Below are positions 27,359 to 36,506 of a stretch of 64,000 bases of DNA, piece after piece. The DNA comes from Sphingomonas sp. PP-F2F-G114-C0414. GTDB lineage: Bacteria; Pseudomonadota; Alphaproteobacteria; Sphingomonadales; Sphingomonadaceae. A program made the translations under genes and the position numbers. The stretch spans positions 124,001 to 188,000 of the forward strand of contig NZ_RCWT01000013.1 of assembly GCF_003688595.1 (NCBI RefSeq). The letters run 5' to 3'. The notes under the pieces were generated by a model. It did not search any database and was not told where the DNA came from. It was given only the letters and a program-made list of their open reading frames with translations. Positions within the stretch are counted from its first letter, which is position 1. Every line of letters begins with the position of its first letter.

Positions 27359-28188
27359 GGCTCCGCTCGCTGCTGTTCGTGCCCGGCGACCGGCCTGAGC
27401 GGATGGTCAAGGCGCTTGGGCTGGGGGCGGACGCGCTGATCCTCGACCTGGAGGATTCGGTCGCGCCCGCCGGCAAGGCGGCGGCGCGCGAACACATCGC
27501 CGCGTTTCTCGCCGAGCCCCGGACGGTACCGCTGTTCGTGCGAATCAATCCGCTCGACTCCGGGCTCGCAGACGATGATCTCGCGGCGGTCCTCCCCGGC
27601 AAGCCCGACGGTATCATGCTGCCAAAGGCGGAGGGCGGCGCATCGCTGGCCGCGCTCGATGCTCGGCTGAGCGGCGACATCGCGATCCTGCCGATCGCGA
27701 CCGAGACGCCCGCCGCGATCTTCGGGCTCGGCAGCTATGGCGGCATCACGGACCGGCTGGTCGGGCTGACCTGGGGGGCGGAGGACCTGCCTGCAGCGAT
27801 CGGCGCGGCGACCTCGCGCGAGGCGGATGGATCGTACACCGTGCCGTACCAACTCGCCCGGTCGCTGACCTTGTTCGGCGCGCATGCGGCGGGGGTGGCG
27901 GCGATCGAGACGGTCTATCCCGACTTTCGCGATCTGGACGGGCTGGCCGCCTATGCCGCGCGCGGGCGGCGTGACGGGTTTACGGGCATGATGGCGATCC
28001 ACCCGAGCCAGGTTGCGGTGATCAACGCGGCCTTCACACCGTCGACCGAAGAGCGCGCCGAGGCGCAGGCGATCGTCGACCTGTTCGCCGCCAATCCGGG
28101 TGCGGGTGCGCTCCAGTTGGACGGCAGGATGGTCGACGCGCCGCATTTGAAGGCGGCGAAGGCGCTGCTAGCGCTCGCCGCCGATTGA
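27355..28188 (+). CDS. HpcH/HpaI-family CoA-ester lyase (CitE-like)
   Basis: A 277-residue TIM-barrel protein of the stand-alone CitE-like group, which includes malyl-CoA and citramalyl-CoA lyases. It has RSLLFVPGDRPERMVKALG, DALILDLEDSVAP, VRINPLDSG, GIMLPKAEGG, the metal-binding Glu in IATETPAAIF, LTWGAEDLPA and GMMAIHPSQV. The start is a GTG at 27355 that overlaps the galE stop (GTGA), so translation is probably coupled. The physiological acyl-CoA cannot be assigned from sequence. Confidence 0.92.
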   Translation: MRLRSLLFVPGDRPERMVKALGLGADALILDLEDSVAPAGKAAAREHIAAFLAEPRTVPLFVRINPLDSGLADDDLAAVLPGKPDGIMLPKAEGGASLAALDARLSGDIAILPIATETPAAIFGLGSYGGITDRLVGLTWGAEDLPAAIGAATSREADGSYTVPYQLARSLTLFGAHAAGVAAIETVYPDFRDLDGLAAYAARGRRDGFTGMMAIHPSQVAVINAAFTPSTEERAEAQAIVDLFAANPGAGALQLDGRMVDAPHLKAAKALLALAAD

Positions 28189-28845
28189 TTCGCGTACGCG
28201 GGCGGTGGCGAGCCACCAGGCAAGCGCCCACAGCGTGCCGAAGCTCCACCCCGCCAGCACGTCGCTCGGCCAGTGGACGCCGAGATACACGCGGCTGCAG
28301 CCGATCGCGCCGACCAGCAGGATCGCCACGACCAGCAGATAGCGGCGGGTCGCGCGGTTCTCCGTCACCTGCGAGGCGAGGCCGGCGAGCGTCAGATAGA
28401 CGATCGCGCTGTTCGCCGAATGCCCGCTCGGGAAACTCATGTTGGTGACGGTGACGAGGTGTTCGACGATGTCGGGGCGCGGGCGGTTGACCTGCGCCTT
28501 GACGAAATCGACGATCAGCCCGCCGGTTATGCTCGCGGCCAGTGTCGCCAGCGCGGTCAGCCATAGCCGCTGGACGATCAACAGACCGGTGACGACGACC
28601 ACCACGATCGTCAGCACGATGCCGCCGCCGAGCGCGGTCACGTCGATCGCGACGTTCGGCAGCCAGGACGGCCCGTGCCAGGCGCGCAGGCCGAGGATGA
28701 TCGCGCGATCGAACGCGAACGGCCAATGGTCTACCGCGAGACCGACCAGCAGGATGAAGATGATGCCGACGGCCGCGACCGATGCGCCCGCGAGAATCGC
28801 CGGGACATGCCGCCGCCTGCTCGGCGCAACGCCCGAGGCATCGAT
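28168..28845 (-). CDS. PAP2-family membrane phosphatase, start uncertain
   Basis: A membrane phosphatidic-acid-phosphatase-like protein of at least about 190 residues. The three phosphatase motifs are clear: KAQVNRPRP, then FPSGHSANSAIVYLTLAG, then SRVYLGVHWPSDVLAGW. Five or six hydrophobic segments surround them. The gene begins immediately after the 3' end of tRNA-Lys, and I find no in-frame ATG, GTG or TTG between the tRNA and the first membrane helix; candidates are ATC at 28845, ATT further in, or codons inside the tRNA. The given start is therefore only a boundary. Its 3' end overlaps the CoA-ester lyase gene by about 20 nt. Confidence 0.8.
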   Translation of the reverse strand: MDASGVAPSRRRHVPAILAGASVAAVGIIFILLVGLAVDHWPFAFDRAIILGLRAWHGPSWLPNVAIDVTALGGGIVLTIVVVVVTGLLIVQRLWLTALATLAASITGGLIVDFVKAQVNRPRPDIVEHLVTVTNMSFPSGHSANSAIVYLTLAGLASQVTENRATRRYLLVVAILLVGAIGCSRVYLGVHWPSDVLAGWSFGTLWALAWWLATARVRESIGGER

Positions 28846-28920
28846 GGTGGGTCCGCCGGGGCTCGAACCCGGGACCTCTCGATTAAAAGTCGCTTGCTCT
28901 ACCAACTGAGCTACGGACCC
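28845..28920 (-). tRNA. tRNA-Lys (anticodon TTT)
   Basis: The reverse strand folds as a 76-nt tRNA: acceptor GGGTCCG with CGGACCC, D-arm TAGCTCAGTTGGTAGAGC, anticodon loop CTTTTAA (anticodon TTT, lysine) on a CGA-type stem, T-arm GGTTCGAGCC, discriminator A and encoded CCA at 28845-28847. Confidence 0.97.
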
Positions 28921-28941
28921 CCGCCATCGTGGACCGCGCAC

Positions 28942-29451
28942 CTAATCGCGTGGCCGCTTTCGGTCAACCGATTGCGCCAATTGCCGTATCGTTCGTCCGG
29001 TCAGCGGATCGCGCCATTGCGGGATCAGGCTGGCGAGGGGGCCGAGGACGAAGCTGCGGGTGCGAAACGCGGCGTGGGGAACGATGAGCCCGCGTGACGA
29101 CCACGCGCCCCCGGACCAGAGGATGATGTCGAGGTCGAGCACGCGGCTGCCCCAGCGGCGACCGGGGCGACGGCCGAACGTGCGCTCGATCCGTTTGAGG
29201 CGGACCAGCAGCGTTGCGGGGGCCTCCTGTGTTTCGACCAGCGCGACGGCGTTGGCGTAGCGGCGGTTCGAGGGACCTAGCGGTGCGCTGGAGACGGTCG
29301 GCGATCGTGCGAGAACAGTGCCGAGGGTTTCCAAAGCGGCGGCGATCTCGCGTTCTGGGGCGCCGTGGAGGCCACGTCGGTTGGAGCCGAGCGCGATCGC
29401 GTAGATACTCGCGGCCTGCGCGATCGGCGGGAGCGGGGTTGCAGGCGACAT
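28942..29451 (-). CDS. folK: 2-amino-4-hydroxy-6-hydroxymethyldihydropteridine pyrophosphokinase
   Basis: Transfers pyrophosphate to 6-hydroxymethyl-dihydropterin, the step before FolP in folate synthesis. The 169-residue protein has YAIALGSNRRG at the start, SSAPLGPSNRRYANAVALVE, LVRLKRIERTFGR, the signature RRWGSRVLDLDIILW and LIVPHAAFRTRSFVLGPL. It lies just upstream of tRNA-Lys on the same strand and is divergent from the family 5 uracil-DNA glycosylase gene with only 22 nt between them. Confidence 0.95.
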   Translation of the reverse strand: MSPATPLPPIAQAASIYAIALGSNRRGLHGAPEREIAAALETLGTVLARSPTVSSAPLGPSNRRYANAVALVETQEAPATLLVRLKRIERTFGRRPGRRWGSRVLDLDIILWSGGAWSSRGLIVPHAAFRTRSFVLGPLASLIPQWRDPLTGRTIRQLAQSVDRKRPRD

Positions 29452-29473
29452 TTGGTCCGCCTAGCGCAATCCC

Positions 29474-30208
29474 ATGGATTCCACACCTTACACCTCCGAG
29501 CTTCCCGAAACCGTCGAAGAGACCGGCGAAGTCGACGTCACGACCGTCTTCGTACCCGTCTCCGCGCTGCCCCAGACCGAGCCGCCGCATGACTGCCCGC
29601 TCTGCCCGCGCCTCGTCGGCGTGCGCGAGCAGTTGCGGACCGAGTTCCCGACCTGGTGGAACGCGCCGGTCCCTGCGTTCGGCGATCCGGCAGCGTGGCT
29701 CGGCATCATTGGCTTGGCACCGGGCAAGCATGGCGCGAACCGCACGGGCCGCGCGTTCACCGGCGATTATGCGGGGCAGTTCCTGTACGAGACGCTCGGG
29801 CGGTTCGGGCTGGCCACCGGGACGTATGGCGCCAAAGCCGAGGACGGGTTGGCGCTCGACGGCGCGATCATCCTCAATGCGGTGAAGTGCCTGCCGCCCG
29901 AGAACAAGCCGACGCCGGAGGAAATCCGCACCTGCCGGCCGTTCCTCGAGACGCAGGCGGATGCGGTGCCAAGCGCGCGCGTTTTCGTGGCACTGGGGCA
30001 TATCGCGCATCAGTCGGCGGTGAAGATGCTCGGCGGTCGGTTGCCCAAGGCGCGGTTCGCACATGGCGCGGAGCATGTGATGCCCGATGGCCGCATCCTG
30101 ATCGATAGCTTCCATTGCTCACGGTACAACGTGAATACGGGCGTGCTGACGGCGGAAATGTTCGACGCGGTGTTCAAGCGGGCGCTGGAGTTACGCGGGG
30201 CGGTTTGA
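29474..30208 (+). CDS. Uracil-DNA glycosylase, family 5 (UDGb)
   Basis: Removes uracil and possibly hypoxanthine from DNA. The 244-residue protein has the family 5 motif A GLAPGKHGANRTGRAFTGD, the sequence VKCLPPENKPTPEEI, and motif B DSFHCSRYNVNTG. Four cysteines (CPLCPR, then VKC and TCRPF) fit the [4Fe-4S] cluster of family 4/5 enzymes. Family 5 enzymes lack the usual Asp or Asn of motif A, as here. A canonical Ung (family 1) is encoded 3 kb away at 33.2 kb, so two unrelated uracil-repair enzymes lie close together. Confidence 0.93.
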   Translation: MDSTPYTSELPETVEETGEVDVTTVFVPVSALPQTEPPHDCPLCPRLVGVREQLRTEFPTWWNAPVPAFGDPAAWLGIIGLAPGKHGANRTGRAFTGDYAGQFLYETLGRFGLATGTYGAKAEDGLALDGAIILNAVKCLPPENKPTPEEIRTCRPFLETQADAVPSARVFVALGHIAHQSAVKMLGGRLPKARFAHGAEHVMPDGRILIDSFHCSRYNVNTGVLTAEMFDAVFKRALELRGAV

Positions 30209-30265
30209 AACGCTCACCTAATCCCGGGACCGCGACACGTCGGTGTCTCTCGGATTAGAAAGACG

Positions 30266-30374
30266 CACCTCCCCGGCGGAGGCCGGGGTCCAGTTGGTGA
30301 GGCCGTAGTAATGGAGCGCAGCGGCTAATTAGCGGCGCTTCCCACCTGGGCCCCGGCCTCCGCCGGGGAGGTGC
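30266..30374. repeat. Family A paired palindrome
   Basis: Two inverted CCCCGGCGGAGGCCGGGG-type hairpins 60 bp apart, between the convergent family 5 glycosylase and metallo-hydrolase genes. Confidence 0.9.
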
Positions 30375-30412
30375 GCAACGGTGGGCTCCTGGGGAACTCG
30401 GGGGATTGGGCG

Positions 30413-31450
30413 TTACTCGATCACCCAGGGCTCACCGGCCTCTGGGGTGCGGAAGCGGTTCGCGGGGATGTGTTCGCGGATCAGCGCGGCGCCGAGATGC
30501 TCGGGTGGTTCGTTGATACCCTCGGACGTCAGTTCGAACGTGCCCCAGTGGACGCCGATCGCATAGGCCGCGCCGAGCTGTTCGAACGCGGTCACCGCCT
30601 GATCCGGGCCGATGTGGTTGTCGGTCTCGTGTCCTGCGAAATGATACGCGCCGATCGGCAGGATCGCGAGGCGGACCGGGCCGGCTGCGCGCGCTTCGGT
30701 CGCCCAGCGCATGTCGCCCGGCCCGGTGTCGCCCGCGAAATACAGGTTCCCACCGGGCAGCGTCACGGTGAAGCCTGCCCATAACGTCTTGTCGCGGTCG
30801 CCGGGATCGTATTCGCTCCAGTGATGCGCGCGGTCGACGATCACGTCGATGCCGGGACGCAACGTCACGCGCCCGCCCCAGTCGCGCGCGACCGCACGGA
30901 CGCCGCTGCGCGCGAGGATCTGATCGTTGCCGAGGCCGGTCACGATCAGCGGCTTGTCGCGGTGCCAGAGTTTGCGCATCGCCGTCATGTCGAGATGGTC
31001 GCGGTGATCGTGGCTCAGCAGGATCAGGTCGATCTTCGGCAGGTCCGCGAGGCGCACGCCGGGTTCGCGGACGCGCTTCACGCCGACGAACTGGACCGGG
31101 GACGAGCGTTCGAGCCACATTGGATCGGTGAGGATGTTGAACCCCTGGGTCTGCACCAGCACGGTCGAATGGCCGATCCAGGTAACGCGCATCGTCTGGC
31201 CCTCGACTCGCGCCGGGGGCCGCGTCGGGGTTACGGGCACTTCGGGCCAGGTACGGTAGGGTGGCTTCACGAGGTTGCTGAGCAGCGCGACCGGGCCCTG
31301 CTTTTGCTCGCCGGTACTGCCCTGCACGCCGTCGGGGTTGAAGAAGCGTTCGCCGTTGAAGTGATCGCTTGGCGGAATGGTCTTCACGGACGGCGTTGCG
31401 CAGCCGGCGAGCAGGGTGAGCGCGAGCAGTATCGAGCGAGGGCGGATCAT
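30413..31450 (-). CDS. MBL-fold metallo-hydrolase lipoprotein (NAPE-PLD-like)
   Basis: A 345-residue metallo-beta-lactamase-fold hydrolase with an N-terminal lipoprotein signal (LALTLLAGC, Cys about residue 17), so probably anchored in the envelope. The metal ligands are in SHDHRDHLD (HxHxDH), GAYHFAGHETDNH and GVHWGTFEL, the pattern shared with N-acyl-phosphatidylethanolamine phospholipase D-like proteins. The substrate is unknown; a phospholipid is possible by family resemblance. It is divergent from the DUF4337 gene. Confidence 0.9.
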   Translation of the reverse strand: MIRPRSILLALTLLAGCATPSVKTIPPSDHFNGERFFNPDGVQGSTGEQKQGPVALLSNLVKPPYRTWPEVPVTPTRPPARVEGQTMRVTWIGHSTVLVQTQGFNILTDPMWLERSSPVQFVGVKRVREPGVRLADLPKIDLILLSHDHRDHLDMTAMRKLWHRDKPLIVTGLGNDQILARSGVRAVARDWGGRVTLRPGIDVIVDRAHHWSEYDPGDRDKTLWAGFTVTLPGGNLYFAGDTGPGDMRWATEARAAGPVRLAILPIGAYHFAGHETDNHIGPDQAVTAFEQLGAAYAIGVHWGTFELTSEGINEPPEHLGAALIREHIPANRFRTPEAGEPWVIE

Positions 31451-31518
31451 GGCGCGCTGACGAATATGTCACCCGATCATCAGGGTCCAGTCACGCGCGG
31501 AAGGCCAGAGCAACCAGC

Positions 31519-32094
31519 ATGGACGATGATTTCGAAGTGCGTGGGTTGCACGAACAGATGTCGGAGGAGCGTGCGGCCAAGGGTGAGGCGTTCGACCAGC
31601 GGATCGCGCTGTTCACTGCGATCCTGGCGACGCTGGCGGCGGTGACCAGTTTCCTCGGTGGACATACGCAGAACGAGGCGCTGCTCCACAAGAACGAGGC
31701 GGTGCTGATCAAGGCGCAAGCGTCGGATGCGTGGGGCTATTACCAGGCGGAGGATTTGAAGCGGCATATCGCGCAGATGGAGGTCGACCTCGCGCCGCAG
31801 GGGTTCGGTGCGACGCAGATGGCGACGCACCGGGCGGATATCGCGCGGTACAAGGCGCGGGGGACGGCGTTGAAGCGGGAGGCGGAGACGCTCGATCGGC
31901 GCTCGGCGGCGGCGGATGGCGAGTCGGACGAGGCGTTGCGGCCACATACGAAGCTGGCGCTGGCGGTGACCGCGATCCAGGTGGCGATCGCGTTGGCGTC
32001 GATTACCGCGCTGACCGGGCGGCGGTGGTTGCTGTGGGTTGCGGGGGCTGCTGCGCTGGTGGGGGCGGTGTTGGCTGGGCTGGCTTGGTTCTGA
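31519..32094 (+). CDS. DUF4337 membrane protein
   Basis: A 191-residue protein of the DUF4337 family of unknown function. Residues 1-25 are acidic and soluble (EVRGLHEQMSEERAAKGEAF), followed by one transmembrane helix (IALFTAILATLAAVTSFL), a long helical, probably coiled-coil middle (EALLHKNEAVLIKAQASDAW to RREAETLDRRS) and two C-terminal helices (LALAVTAIQVAIALASI; WLLWVAGAAALVGAVLAG). The bipartite coil between helices is typical. It stands alone, followed by a family D repeat. Confidence 0.88.
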   Translation: MDDDFEVRGLHEQMSEERAAKGEAFDQRIALFTAILATLAAVTSFLGGHTQNEALLHKNEAVLIKAQASDAWGYYQAEDLKRHIAQMEVDLAPQGFGATQMATHRADIARYKARGTALKREAETLDRRSAAADGESDEALRPHTKLALAVTAIQVAIALASITALTGRRWLLWVAGAAALVGAVLAGLAWF

Positions 32095-32110
32095 CGGCCG
32101 CCCCCAATAG

Positions 32111-32195
32111 CCCGTCATCCTGGGCTCGACCCAGGATCCAGAGCCACCTTCGCTGCGCGTTGTGACTCTGGATTCCAGCTTTCGCTGGAATGACG
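32111..32195. repeat. Family D palindromic repeat
   Basis: CCCGTCATCCTGGGCTCGAC and GGAATGACGGG ends with inner CCAGAGCCA / TGACTCTGG arms; sister of the copy at 22717. It lies between convergent genes. Confidence 0.85.
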
Positions 32196-32202
32196 GGACG
32201 GG

Positions 32203-33063
<861 letters not shown>

Positions 33064-33114
33064 GGCGGCGCATATAAGAGAGCGGTTCGGGTTGTGCGAG
33101 CCTTTGGTGATCCG

Positions 33115-33192
33115 GTTCCCCCGCGGAGGCGGGGGTCCAGGGTTACGGGCGTTGTCCTGCGAGATCCTGGGCCCCCGCCTTCGCGGGGGAAC
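33115..33192. repeat. Family B paired palindrome
   Basis: GTTCCCCCGCGGAGGCGGG mirrored by CCCGCCTTCGCGGGGGAAC, in the divergent aguB-ung gap. Confidence 0.9.
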
Positions 33193-33242
33193 AAGAGGGG
33201 TGGCGATTGACACTGCCCTGCCCTGTCCGACATGCGGCGGGG

Positions 33243-33941
33243 ATGATCGATCATACGCTCCCGCCAAGCTGGCAGGCACTCGCTGCCGAGTTCGAGGCGC
33301 CGTACATGCGGGCGCTGGATGCCTTTCTGGAGGGCGAGCGGGCGGCGGGGGCTCGAGTGTTTCCCGAGGATGCGGACCGGTTTCGGGCGTTGGAGCTGAC
33401 GCCGCTCGATCAGGTGCGGGTCGTGATCCTGGGGCAGGATCCGTACCACGGCGAAGGGCAGGCGCACGGGCTGAGCTTCTCGGTGCGGAAGGGCGTTCGG
33501 ACGCCGCCTAGCCTGGTGAACATCTACAAGGAGCTGGAGGCGGATCTCGGGATACCGCGGGCACGCCATGGCATGCTCGATCATTGGGCCGCGCAGGGTG
33601 TGCTGTTGCTGAACGCGGTGCTGAGCGTGCGGATGGGCGAGGCGGCGTCGCACCAGAAGCGCGGGTGGGAGCGGTTTACCGATGCGGTGATCGCGGCGGT
33701 GAACGCACAGGACAAACCGGTCGTGTTCCTGCTGTGGGGGGCGTATGCGCAGAAGAAGGCGGCGTTCGTCGATGATGTGAGCAAGGGTGGACGCCATCTG
33801 GTGATCCAGTCGGCGCATCCTTCGCCGCTGGCCGCGCGGACCGGGTTCTTCGGATCGCGGCCGTTCAGCCGGGCCAACGCCTTTCTCGAAACCCATGGGC
33901 GCACCCCGATCGACTGGGCGCTGCCGGAGACTGACCGATGA
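33243..33941 (+). CDS. ung: Uracil-DNA glycosylase, family 1
   Basis: Excises uracil from DNA. The 232-residue protein has the family 1 motifs [20 protein letters not shown] (catalytic Asp), [26 protein letters not shown] and the DNA-intercalating loop SAHPSPLAA. The ATG at 33243 begins the homologous region; it is preceded by GGCGGGG. Its stop overlaps the start of the PhnA-like gene as ATGA. A second, family 5 glycosylase is encoded at 29.5 kb. Confidence 0.96.
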   Translation: MIDHTLPPSWQALAAEFEAPYMRALDAFLEGERAAGARVFPEDADRFRALELTPLDQVRVVILGQDPYHGEGQAHGLSFSVRKGVRTPPSLVNIYKELEADLGIPRARHGMLDHWAAQGVLLLNAVLSVRMGEAASHQKRGWERFTDAVIAAVNAQDKPVVFLLWGAYAQKKAAFVDDVSKGGRHLVIQSAHPSPLAARTGFFGSRPFSRANAFLETHGRTPIDWALPETDR

Positions 33942-34237
33942 GCGACGAATACACTTACGACGAAGCGACCGGCGAGTGGGTTGCGGGCGGTGCTGCGACT
34001 GCGGTGGCGGCGGACGACGGCGCGGTCGTGGTGCGCGATTCGGTCGGCAACGTGCTGGCAGACGGCGACCAGGTGACGCTGATCAAGGACCTGACCGTGA
34101 AGGGCGCGGGGCAGACTCTCAAGCGCGGGACGCTGATCAAGTCGATCCGGCTGACCGGCGACGCGCAGGAGATCGACTGTCGGTACGATGGGATCAAGGG
34201 ACTCGTGCTGCGCGCGGAGTTCGTCCGGAAGCGGTAG
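33938..34237 (+). CDS. PhnA/YjdM-like protein lacking the zinc ribbon
   Basis: A 99-residue protein whose C-terminal 70 residues match the PhnA/YjdM domain: [59 protein letters not shown] and LRAEFVRKR. In YjdM of other bacteria an N-terminal four-cysteine zinc ribbon precedes this domain; here that part is a short acidic stretch ([16 protein letters not shown]) with no cysteine. The start overlaps the ung stop (ATGA), so expression is coupled to ung. The PhnA name is historical; the role is unknown. Confidence 0.88.
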   Translation: MSDEYTYDEATGEWVAGGAATAVAADDGAVVVRDSVGNVLADGDQVTLIKDLTVKGAGQTLKRGTLIKSIRLTGDAQEIDCRYDGIKGLVLRAEFVRKR

Positions 34238-34495
34238 CTGCCGATGGGCGCGAACCTAGCAAGTATTGAGACGAAGGCCCGGTTCCCACCCAAGCGTTTC
34301 CAGGCGATAAAGGGCGTCATAGCTGTCCGGTGCAAGTAAGCTGCTGTTCGGCCGGCATTAATTCGATCTGACGGGTCAGAAAAAATTCTGGCGCATGATA
34401 CGTCTAGTCGCGGGCTTCGACCAGCCGGTTGCAAAGCAGTTCGCTCTTGGAGTAATCTTGCGCCATGCTAACCGCCGCGGTCGAAAGGAAGCTTC

Positions 34496-35536
34496 ATGGT
34501 TGATCGGGTCGAGGCATATCGCCGGCAAGTGAGCGATGCGGTCGACCTGTGGCAGGCCAATGTCTGCAACCCGTACGTGATCGCCTATAACAGCGCCTAC
34601 AAGAACTATAACGACGCCTTCGCCCGTCAGAAGGAGTCCGACAAGGCACGCGCCGAATTGTTCGTATCCGCCGCGGCGTTGCTGCCCGGCTCGGTGCTGA
34701 TGGCGACCGCCGCGTCGTCGTCGCTGCGCGTCCTCGCCAACAAGGCGGCGCTGCGGATGATGGCATCGCTCAACGTGAAGCGGACGCTCAGCGTGTATCA
34801 GGCGATCGGCAACAGCCCGACGGCGATGTTCGCGATCGGCAAGGTGCTCGACGGCGTCAAGGGTGAGGCGGGCAAGAAAATCCAGGATGCCGTGACCAAG
34901 ACGATACAGGTCAGCGTCGATTTTCTCGCCGCCGATCCGCTGAACCGCGACAAGCAGTTGCAGAGCTGGCTGCTCAACCACAAGATTTGTGCGTTCGATG
35001 CCGCCGCGGCGATCGAGGAGGATCGTACGCTGAGCGCCCGTGACAAGGACGCACGCTTCGCCGAGCTCCGCCAGGCGCCGATCGCGAGCCGACCGCAAGG
35101 CGCGATCAACGCCGCGAAGCTGGCGCCGAAGATCGAACTCGGATTCTATATGATGGCGCTGCTCGACTCCGACGAACTGATCACCACCGAAGCCGGTGGC
35201 GTCTCGCCCTATGGGGGCGGCGGAGGGCGGTCCACCAGCAAGCGGATCGACGAGATGCCGAGTTCGCCCAAATATCCCCGGGCGAAAATGCCGACCACCG
35301 CACCGGGCTATATCGGGTCGTACCAGACGATCGGAATCACACGCCCCGGCAGCGAGGTGGAGGACCAGATCGACAAAGTCTGCATTCAGGTCACCGGCAA
35401 ACCGTTCTATGCGTCGTCTGGGTGGTTCGGAAAGCCCGACACCAGGAAAGGTCAGGAACTGATCGATGCGGAATACCGGCTGAAGGCACTGGCCGACAGC
35501 ACCCGCCCGCTCAGCCCGCTCGGGTTGGCAAGCTGA
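34496..35536 (+). CDS. Unknown 346-residue protein, possible secreted or effector-type protein
   Basis: I do not recognise this family. Residues 1-60 are charged and helical (YRRQVSDAVDLWQAN, YKNYNDAFARQKESDKARAE). Residues about 55-110 form a weakly hydrophobic, alanine-rich stretch (LFVSAAALLPGSVLMATAAS) that could insert in a membrane. A helical middle (QDAVTKTIQVSVDFLAADPL) is followed by a glycine hinge (SPYGGGGGRSTSK) and a C-terminal region with two cysteines. There is no signal peptide. A lipoprotein gene follows after one base. An unknown body with a membrane-active stretch, paired with a lipoprotein, fits an effector-immunity pair, but that is speculation. Confidence 0.6.
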   Translation: MVDRVEAYRRQVSDAVDLWQANVCNPYVIAYNSAYKNYNDAFARQKESDKARAELFVSAAALLPGSVLMATAASSSLRVLANKAALRMMASLNVKRTLSVYQAIGNSPTAMFAIGKVLDGVKGEAGKKIQDAVTKTIQVSVDFLAADPLNRDKQLQSWLLNHKICAFDAAAAIEEDRTLSARDKDARFAELRQAPIASRPQGAINAAKLAPKIELGFYMMALLDSDELITTEAGGVSPYGGGGGRSTSKRIDEMPSSPKYPRAKMPTTAPGYIGSYQTIGITRPGSEVEDQIDKVCIQVTGKPFYASSGWFGKPDTRKGQELIDAEYRLKALADSTRPLSPLGLAS

Positions 35537-35537
35537 C

Positions 35538-36242
35538 ATGCCAGCTACAGCGCGCAACGCGACCGGAAGAGTGATACCCGGAATGCGGCGCGGAGTGCTC
35601 CTGATCGGTTTCGCCGCGGTGACGGTAGTTGCCGGGTGCCGGAACAATCCGTCCGCACAATCACCCGAAACGGTCGCCGGTCTGCGCCGGAGTATCGAAG
35701 GCGTTCGAGTGTGTGCGCCGCTGCTATCCGCAAGCTGGCCGATCGTATTCAGCACGCAGAGCCTGGCTACGCCGGCCGTCGACGCATTGGCAGCGACGGG
35801 CCTAGTCCGTCGCGTATCGTTACCCGATCCGGCAGGAGACAACGCGCGCACCCGGATTGCGATCACCACGGCCGGCTTGCGCGACGCCCGCCTTCACCGC
35901 CTGTCACCAGAAAGTCCGCCCCAGCCGCAACTGTGTTTCGGCCGCAAACAGGTCACGACGCTTCGCCACGCGTCGACCGGTGATCGCAGTGGCACCGTCG
36001 ACTATGCCTACCGCATCGTCGACGCCCCCCGCTGGACCACCCGCGCCGATATCCGCGCGGCGTTCCCTTTCATGGTCGATATGTTGAAGAGCGAACTTCG
36101 CGCGCAAGACGGGACCGTGCTCAGCAACGGACGATGGAATCTCGCGACAGACGCTGGAACCCAAGCCGTAGCCGATATGTCGAACAAGGGGTTTTTCCCC
36201 TGCCCCGCCGAAGGTGGCGAGCGCGATAGTCCCTGCCACTGA
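35538..36242 (+). CDS. Putative lipoprotein
   Basis: A 234-residue protein (or 219 residues if the ATG at 35583 is used) with a clear lipoprotein signal RRGVLLIGFAAVTVVAGC. The shorter start gives the tidier signal peptide; the longer one is one base after the preceding stop and would suit coupling. The mature part has three further cysteines (RVCAPL, QLCFGRK, FFPCPAE), a pattern TVDYAYRIVDAPRW and WNLATDAGTQAVADM, and no recognised family. It is the partner of the unknown protein upstream and is followed by a parE remnant. Confidence 0.65.
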   Translation: MPATARNATGRVIPGMRRGVLLIGFAAVTVVAGCRNNPSAQSPETVAGLRRSIEGVRVCAPLLSASWPIVFSTQSLATPAVDALAATGLVRRVSLPDPAGDNARTRIAITTAGLRDARLHRLSPESPPQPQLCFGRKQVTTLRHASTGDRSGTVDYAYRIVDAPRWTTRADIRAAFPFMVDMLKSELRAQDGTVLSNGRWNLATDAGTQAVADMSNKGFFPCPAEGGERDSPCH

Positions 36243-36244
36243 CG

Positions 36245-36442
36245 GCATATCTGCGAGCGATCAACGCGACGTTCGAGCGCCTTTCGGTATTCCACGAATT
36301 CGGCGTCCTACGGACAGATCTGCCGGGGGGAGTACGCAGCCTGCCGACCGGCGAGCATCGGATTTTCTACAAGGTTACGTCTGATGAGGTGTTAATCGTG
36401 CGCGTCCTGCATAAGGCGGTGTATTCGACCCGACACCTATAG
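36245..36442 (+). pseudogene. ParE/RelE-type toxin remnant (C-terminal half only)
   Basis: Reading from 36245 to the TAG at 36440 gives ParE-type sequence: LRAINATFERLSVFHEFG, LRTDLPGGVRSLPTGEHRIF, then VTSDEVLIVRVLHKAVYSTR. The R-S-L-P-x-G-x-H-x-I-F-Y and V-x-I-V-R-V-L-H blocks are hallmarks of the ParE C-terminal half. The N-terminal half and any antitoxin gene are missing; sequence upstream belongs to the lipoprotein gene. It is therefore a broken toxin gene and evidence of past insertion or deletion at this spot. Confidence 0.7.
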
Positions 36443-36506
36443 CGACAGCGTATCTTCAGCCTATAGAACGCCCGTTTCGATGCGTCCTAGAATTTTTTAA
36501 CCGGAA

